A DNA stretch of 8,465 nucleotides from Desulfobacterales bacterium (GTDB taxonomy: Bacteria; Desulfobacterota; Desulfobacteria; Desulfobacterales; Desulfosalsimonadaceae). The stretch lies in NCBI GenBank assembly GCA_029933295.1, contig JAOZOL010000096.1:1-8465 (forward strand), read 5' to 3'. The notes below the pieces were generated by a model that was not told where the DNA came from, did no database searches, and saw only the letters and a list, made by a program, of their open reading frames with translations. Positions within the stretch are counted from its first letter, which is position 1; each line of letters begins with the position of its first letter. Shown here one piece after another: positions 4,507 through 8,465 of the stretch. The position numbers and the translations under genes were made by a program.

Positions 4507-6309
4507 ATGAGTTACCTGGTGCTTGCACGTAAATATCGTCCCCAGCGATTTGAGGACGTTGTCAGACAGGAACATATCACCAGGGCCCTGGGCAATGCGG
4601 TAACTTCCGGCCGACTGGCCCACGCCATTCTTTTGTCCGGTCCAAGGGGCACCGGCAAGACCACCATAGCCCGGATTCTGGCAAAATGCGTCAATTGCGA
4701 GACAGGGCCGACAGCCACGCCCTGCAACAAATGCAGGTCATGCAGGGAAATAACAAAAGGCCATGCTGCGGATGTGTTTGAAATTGACGGCGCATCCAAC
4801 AATAAAGTGGATAATGTCCGGGAACTCCGGGATAATGCCAACTATATGCCGGCGCACAGCCCATACAAGATATATATCATTGATGAAGTTCATATGCTCA
4901 GTGATTCCGCCTTTAATGCCCTGCTTAAAATCCTTGAAGAACCGCCTGCCCATGTAAAATTTTTCTTTGCCACCACGGAACCGAATAAAATTCCGATCAC
5001 CATACTCTCCCGGTGCCAGCGGCATGATTGCAGACGAATTGACATTGACGCCATCATTGCACATATGACCAGCCTCTGCCAAAAAGAAAACATTCAAATC
5101 AGCGCCGATGGTTTGACCGTCATAGCCCGGGAAGCCGACGGCAGCATCAGGGATGCATTGAGCCTCCTGGACTTGATTATTACCAGCGCAACGGGTGATA
5201 TCGGCATTGACCAGATCGTGGATGTGCTGGGCGGACTTGACAGACAGAGCCTTTTTGAAATTTCCGGTGGTGTTTTTGAGGGGAATACGGGAAAAATCAT
5301 TGATACAATCGACCGCCTCTATGAACGGGGCCAGCATATGATGAAGCTGTTTTCCGAAGTCCTTGCACATTTCAGAAACCTTCTGGTGGTTAAAATAGGC
5401 GGCAACGCACGCACCCTGGCAGATGTTTCGGAATATGAACAAAAAGCCATGCAGGAACAGGTTAAAAATGTATCTGCAACCTACATCAACCAGATTTTAG
5501 ATATGCTTTTCAAAGAGGAAAACAACATAAAGCAGTCCACGCAACCCAAGCTGGCCGTGGAAATCGCCTTTATCCGCATATTGCAGATCAGGCCTGCTCT
5601 GTCTATGGATACCCTGATTGAAAAAATCGATACCCTTCAAAAAAGCTTTGCAGAAACAATTTCCTCCGGGAATGTATTCACACCAGACATCCGGCCGGAT
5701 GCCATTTACAGCAAATCACAAAAAAAGACACCGGATGCCATCGAACCGGATTCCATGAATCCGCCTCCAGTCGAAGTTGCATCAACTCCCGCACCGGAAG
5801 AATCAAATGGCCCGTCATATTTGCCGCCGTCTTCGGACAAAAACAAAACAGATGACAGTGGGGTCAAAGAAAGTGATCCGGCAGGCACCTTTAAGGCGCC
5901 CCTTAAAACAGATCAGCCTTCCCCTGAAACAAATGAACCGATTGCGGATTCATGGCATCAAATCCTTAAAATTATTTCAGGTAATCATCAGGCCCTGGCA
6001 GCATGCTTTGCCAAAAGCAAATTAACAAACATTACCAACACACACCTTGAAGTCAGTTTTAAAGCAAATCAGTTTAATATAAACTACGCAAACAGAAAAA
6101 ATAACCGATCAATACTTACAGCTGCCTGCTGTGACTATTTTGGAAAAGAATTAAAGGTATCGCTGAAACCGGAACTGTTGAATACCAACGGGCACAAAGC
6201 AAACAAAAAAGAAAAAAAAAGGCTGGAACAGGATGCATTAAACCATCCTCTGGTTGAAGAAGCCATAAAACTGTTTAAAGCTAAAGTCGTTGATATTAAA
6301 ATATTATAG
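4507..6309 (+). CDS. dnaX: DNA polymerase III subunits gamma/tau (clamp loader)
   Basis: This is the 600-residue AAA+ ATPase of the replicative clamp loader, which opens and loads the beta clamp; the tau form also links polymerase cores and helicase. From the ATG at 4507 the protein begins MSYLVLARKYRPQRF, the standard family start; an in-frame ATG at 4498 adds only three residues. Seen are Walker A GPRGTGKT (45-52), zinc ligands C64, C73, C76 and C79, Walker B IIDEVH (124-129), sensor 1 FFATTEPNKIP (153-163) and SRC with arginine finger R169, numbering that I recall as the same in E. coli. A Pro/Ser/Thr-rich linker (about 390-485) precedes a C-terminal tau-like domain. The gene contains an A AAA AAG slippery heptamer at 5721-5727. 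The stop TAG overlaps the ribosome-binding site of the next gene. Confidence 0.97.
   Translation: MSYLVLARKYRPQRFEDVVRQEHITRALGNAVTSGRLAHAILLSGPRGTGKTTIARILAKCVNCETGPTATPCNKCRSCREITKGHAADVFEIDGASNNKVDNVRELRDNANYMPAHSPYKIYIIDEVHMLSDSAFNALLKILEEPPAHVKFFFATTEPNKIPITILSRCQRHDCRRIDIDAIIAHMTSLCQKENIQISADGLTVIAREADGSIRDALSLLDLIITSATGDIGIDQIVDVLGGLDRQSLFEISGGVFEGNTGKIIDTIDRLYERGQHMMKLFSEVLAHFRNLLVVKIGGNARTLADVSEYEQKAMQEQVKNVSATYINQILDMLFKEENNIKQSTQPKLAVEIAFIRILQIRPALSMDTLIEKIDTLQKSFAETISSGNVFTPDIRPDAIYSKSQKKTPDAIEPDSMNPPPVEVASTPAPEESNGPSYLPPSSDKNKTDDSGVKESDPAGTFKAPLKTDQPSPETNEPIADSWHQILKIISGNHQALAACFAKSKLTNITNTHLEVSFKANQFNINYANRKNNRSILTAACCDYFGKELKVSLKPELLNTNGHKANKKEKKRLEQDALNHPLVEEAIKLFKAKVVDIKIL
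5720..5763 (+). promoter_or_regulatory. Candidate programmed frameshift site in dnaX
   Basis: A run of seven A and a G (5720-5727) is read in frame as CAA AAA AAG. It therefore contains the heptamer A AAA AAG in the phase used by E. coli dnaX for -1 slippage. After a -1 shift, 42 new codons precede a TGA at 5853-5855, giving a protein of about 449 residues. After a +1 shift, TGA is met at 5756. Downstream there are two alternative stems: CCGG (5731-5734) with CCGG (5746-5749), and CGGATTC-CAT-GAATCCG (5747-5763). No Shine-Dalgarno-like stimulator is obvious upstream. A-runs can also cause RNA polymerase slippage. Confidence 0.5.
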
Positions 6310-6319
6310 GAGACACAAA

Positions 6320-6631
6320 ATGAAAAATATGAAAAACATGATGAAACAGGCCCAGCAGCTTCAAAATAAAATGGCAAAAATGCAGGAAGAAATGGCGGAA
6401 AAAACAATTGAAGCCTCGTCCGGCGGCGGCATGATTAAAGTCGTGGCAAACGGCAAACAGGAAATTCTTTCCATTCATATTGAAAAGGAAGTGGTAGACC
6501 CTGAAGACGTGGAAATGCTCCAGGATTTAATTCTGGCCGCTGTAAATGAAGCATTGACGCAGTCCCAGAAAATGGTTTCAGAGGAAATGAGCAAACTCAC
6601 CGGCGGAATGAATATTCCCGGTTTAATGTGA
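6320..6631 (+). CDS. ybaB: YbaB/EbfC-family nucleoid-associated protein
   Basis: This 103-residue protein is of the usual family length. It has a Met/Gln/Lys-rich N-terminal helix (MKNMMKQAQQLQNKMAKMQE) and then the characteristic core: GGGMIKVVANGKQEILSIHI, the VDPEDVEMLQDLILAAVNEAL helix and a C-terminal MSKLTGGMNIPGLM. The family forms dimers that bind DNA without strong sequence specificity. Its gene sits between dnaX and recR in a very large number of bacteria, exactly as here. AGGAG (6308-6312) starts inside the dnaX stop codon and is 7 bases from the chosen ATG, so the gene is tightly coupled to dnaX. A frame extension to an ATG at 6290 within dnaX is rejected because it lacks this spacing and adds non-family residues. 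Confidence 0.96.
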   Translation: MKNMKNMMKQAQQLQNKMAKMQEEMAEKTIEASSGGGMIKVVANGKQEILSIHIEKEVVDPEDVEMLQDLILAAVNEALTQSQKMVSEEMSKLTGGMNIPGLM

Positions 6632-6639
6632 ACCTGACC

Positions 6640-7239
6640 ATGAACCATTACCCTGCCCCAATCATACGCGTTATTCATAATTTCGGAAAATTACCCGGTA
6701 TTGGCGGAAAAACTGCTGAACGCCTGGCCATGCACCTGTTAAACGCCCCGGAGGCTGACTGCCTTGAGCTTTCCGCAAGTATCGGAGCCCTTAAAAAATC
6801 AGTCGGGCTCTGCTCTCAATGCTTTGCGTTAAGCGATGGTGATTTATGTAAAATTTGCGCCAGTCCGGTAAGGGACAGGGCTATTTTGTGTGTTGTGGAG
6901 AACCAGGCGGACATGGTGGCCATTGAAAAATCAGGCGCATATACCGGTCTGTACCATCTCCTTGGCGGCCTTCTGTCGCCCATGGACAATATCGGCCCCA
7001 ATGATATCCGAATCCGGGATCTCATATCAAAAATTGAAAAAAATACAATCCGGGAAGTCATCATCGCCACCGGCACCAACGTTGAAGGCGAATCAACCGC
7101 TTCATATATTTCCACCCGCCTTTCCGGCTACCCCCTTTCCATAACCCGTATCGCATCCGGTGTCCCCATGGGTGGCGACTTAAAATATGTCGACCAGGTC
7201 ACCCTCAAAAAAGCCATGGAGGCCCGGCATGCCCTATAA
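6640..7239 (+). CDS. recR: Recombination mediator protein RecR
   Basis: RecR acts with RecO (and RecF) to load RecA on single-stranded DNA at gaps. The 199-residue product shows the family order: helix-hairpin-helix LPGIGGKTAERLAMHLL (18-34), a four-cysteine zinc motif CSQC...CKIC, a Toprim domain beginning ILCVVENQADMVAIE and including GLYHLLGGLLSPMDNIGP, and the C-terminal TRIASGVPMGGDLKYVDQVTL. I start it at ATG 6640 because 17 residues then precede LPG.G, as in E. coli RecR. A GTG at 6628 overlapping the ybaB stop would add four residues and is a fair alternative. Neither has a strong ribosome-binding site, so translation probably depends on coupling to ybaB. Confidence 0.96.
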   Translation: MNHYPAPIIRVIHNFGKLPGIGGKTAERLAMHLLNAPEADCLELSASIGALKKSVGLCSQCFALSDGDLCKICASPVRDRAILCVVENQADMVAIEKSGAYTGLYHLLGGLLSPMDNIGPNDIRIRDLISKIEKNTIREVIIATGTNVEGESTASYISTRLSGYPLSITRIASGVPMGGDLKYVDQVTLKKAMEARHAL

Positions 7240-7642
7240 AAATGTGTTACCCGAAGACCTGTTTGAATGCGAAAAATGCGGTGACTGCTGCAAGGGGTAT
7301 GGAGGAACATTTGTCACTCAGGATGATATTGAAAAAATCGCTCATTTTATTGACACACCGGTGGAAACATTTGTTTCAACATATTGCTGCATGTCCGGCG
7401 ATAAACCGGTTCTGGCCCAGAAAGATGACAACTATTGTATTTTCTGGGATGGAACCTGTACTATTCATCCGGTTAAACCGAAAATGTGCAAAGACTGGCC
7501 GTTTATTAAAAGCGTGATTGCCGACCCCATCAACTGGGAAATCATGTCCGGCTCCTGTCCGGGCATTCGAACGGATTTTCCGCTATCCGTGGTTGTGGCA
7601 TGTGTTAAGAAATATTTATCTGATAACCGTCAGGATAGATAA
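7229..7642 (+). CDS. YkgJ-family cysteine-cluster protein
   Basis: This 137-residue protein of the YkgJ/FliB-like zinc- or iron-binding type (CxxCxxCC family) has no firm function. The N-terminal cluster ECEKCGDCCKGYGG supplies C14, C17, C20 and C21. Further cysteines at C70 (YCIFW), C77 (CTIHPVKPKMC), C87 and C110 (SGSCPG) follow the family pattern in which eight Cys ligate metal. No signal peptide or membrane helix is seen, so it should be cytoplasmic. The ATG at 7229 is preceded by GGAGG (7218-7222) at 6 bases, located inside recR, and the gene overlaps the recR end by 11 bases in another frame. The strong site plus overlap argues for co-translation with recR, not for a role in repair, which remains untested. 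Confidence 0.9.
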   Translation: MPYKNVLPEDLFECEKCGDCCKGYGGTFVTQDDIEKIAHFIDTPVETFVSTYCCMSGDKPVLAQKDDNYCIFWDGTCTIHPVKPKMCKDWPFIKSVIADPINWEIMSGSCPGIRTDFPLSVVVACVKKYLSDNRQDR

Positions 7643-7687
7643 TTTTTTGGAAAAACTTCATTTTCTCTGTGGTGAAAAAAACTCTTT

Positions 7688-8465
7688 ATGATTGGTATTT
7701 TTGATTCAGGAATCGGCGGCCTGACGGTCGTGCGGGCAATCATGGATGAACTGCCCGGCTATGATATTATTTATTTCGGTGATACCGCCCGCACCCCCTA
7801 TGGGAATAAAAGCGGGAGCACCGTTATTGAATATTCCCTTCAAAATGCGGAATTTCTGATAAACCAGGGGGCAAAAATGATCGTCATGGCATGCAACACC
7901 GCCTCCAGTGTCGCCTATGACGCCTTAAAAGAAAAATTCAATATACCCATCCATGAGGTCATCACGCCGGCCGTGAACTGCGCCCTTGATGTGACAAAAA
8001 AATCCATCATCGGCGTCATCGGCACCCGGGCGACCATTTCAAGCGGCATTTACGAAAAAAAAATAAAAGAAAAAAAACCGGATGCTAAAATCTATTCAGC
8101 CCCCTGCCCGCTTCTGGTTCCCCTGGTCGAAGAAGGGTGGCTGAAAAAACCGGAAACAAGAATGATCGTTAAAAAATATCTCCACCCTTTAAAAACAAAA
8201 CAGATTGACACCCTGATCCTGGGATGTACCCACTACCCGGTCTTAAAATCAATCATAGGGCACAAAGCCGGAAAAAGGGTCCGCATCATCGATTCTTCCA
8301 TTGCCATTGCGCAGCAGATCAAAGCATTTCTCACGTCATCGCCTGAGACCGACCTGAAATTGTCAAAAAATACACATTCCACTTTTTTTGTCTCAGACAT
8401 CACCCCCCAGTTTGAAAAAACCGCAAAGTCAATTATCCGGCAGCATATTGCCCTCAAGCATGTAA
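7688..8465 (+). CDS. murI: Glutamate racemase (3' end beyond window)
   Basis: It interconverts L- and D-glutamate, supplying D-Glu for peptidoglycan in the cytoplasm. The first 259 codons are open to the last base of the window with no stop, and the family is usually about 260-285 residues, so only a few residues are missing. Seen are the N-terminal FDSGIGGLTVV (D6, S7), YFGDTARTPYG (29-39), the first catalytic cysteine in MACNTASS (C69), VITPAV (91-96), and the second in LGCTHYPVL (C180 with H182). Both catalytic cysteines are present, so the enzyme should be active. The gene follows the YkgJ-type gene after 45 bases in the same direction. The ribosome-binding site before ATG 7688 is weak, and the gap shows no clear promoter or terminator. 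Confidence 0.95.
   Translation, partial: MIGIFDSGIGGLTVVRAIMDELPGYDIIYFGDTARTPYGNKSGSTVIEYSLQNAEFLINQGAKMIVMACNTASSVAYDALKEKFNIPIHEVITPAVNCALDVTKKSIIGVIGTRATISSGIYEKKIKEKKPDAKIYSAPCPLLVPLVEEGWLKKPETRMIVKKYLHPLKTKQIDTLILGCTHYPVLKSIIGHKAGKRVRIIDSSIAIAQQIKAFLTSSPETDLKLSKNTHSTFFVSDITPQFEKTAKSIIRQHIALKHV

Noticed and set aside
4738..5442. Long 234-residue frame on the minus strand inside dnaX
   Set aside because: It is fully antisense to the motif-rich AAA+ core of dnaX, has no family resemblance and no ribosome-binding site that stands out; it is a coding shadow.
6212..6220. Second A-run (nine A) near the 3' end of dnaX as another frameshift site
   Set aside because: It is in the conserved tau tail close to the stop and follows GAA in Lys codons without downstream structure; the position makes a functional shortened product unlikely.
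8233..8457. 74-residue minus-strand frame at the right end
   Set aside because: It is antisense to the GCTHYP-containing half of murI and is a shadow of that gene.

Overview
The window reads as a chromosomal segment of a Gram-negative bacterium, most likely a sulfate-reducing deltaproteobacterium of the Desulfobacterales type. That placement is an inference from gene content, protein style and moderate GC with many A-runs; no marker in the window settles it. It has two halves. Positions 1 to about 4140 are an accessory-looking, almost entirely leftward-transcribed stretch. Positions 4340 to the end are a rightward housekeeping cluster.

Left half. A short heptad repeat (1-28) is followed by a remnant of a DUF4143-type AAA ATPase (50-364, + strand). 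The remnant runs convergently into the 3' end of a 696-residue membrane-anchored Ser/Thr protein kinase (339-2429, - strand), whose predicted extracytoplasmic part ends in a DUF4384-like domain. Upstream of the kinase, on the same strand, is a toxin-antitoxin pair: a ribbon-helix-helix (DUF6364-like) antitoxin and a PIN-domain toxin whose stop and start codons share one base. Its promoter is flanked by two arms of a perfect inverted repeat. About 300 bases without a gene (3204-3501) hold three copies of a REP-like repeat. Then comes a second, unrelated toxin-antitoxin pair, a Phd/YefM antitoxin and a RelE/ParE toxin, with a near-consensus promoter overlapped by nested palindromes. Both pairs are therefore probably autoregulated.

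Right half. A tRNA-Ser(GGA) gene with encoded CCA precedes dnaX (DNA polymerase III tau/gamma), a YbaB/EbfC nucleoid-associated protein gene and recR. These three are tightly packed, a classical conserved arrangement linking clamp loading and recombinational repair. A YkgJ-type cysteine-cluster protein gene overlaps the end of recR by 11 bases, and murI (glutamate racemase, cut by the window end) follows 45 bases later. The dnaX gene contains an A AAA AAG heptamer in the frame used for programmed -1 frameshifting in E. coli. It sits at the junction between the AAA+/collar part and the tau-specific linker, so this organism probably also makes a short gamma form.

I do not see a clearly new multi-gene system. 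The items most worth a second look are the dnaX slippery site, the kinase with its DUF4384-like sensor and repeated T-I-V-K linker motifs, the operator architecture of the two toxin-antitoxin pairs, and the possible co-transcription of the first pair with the kinase.
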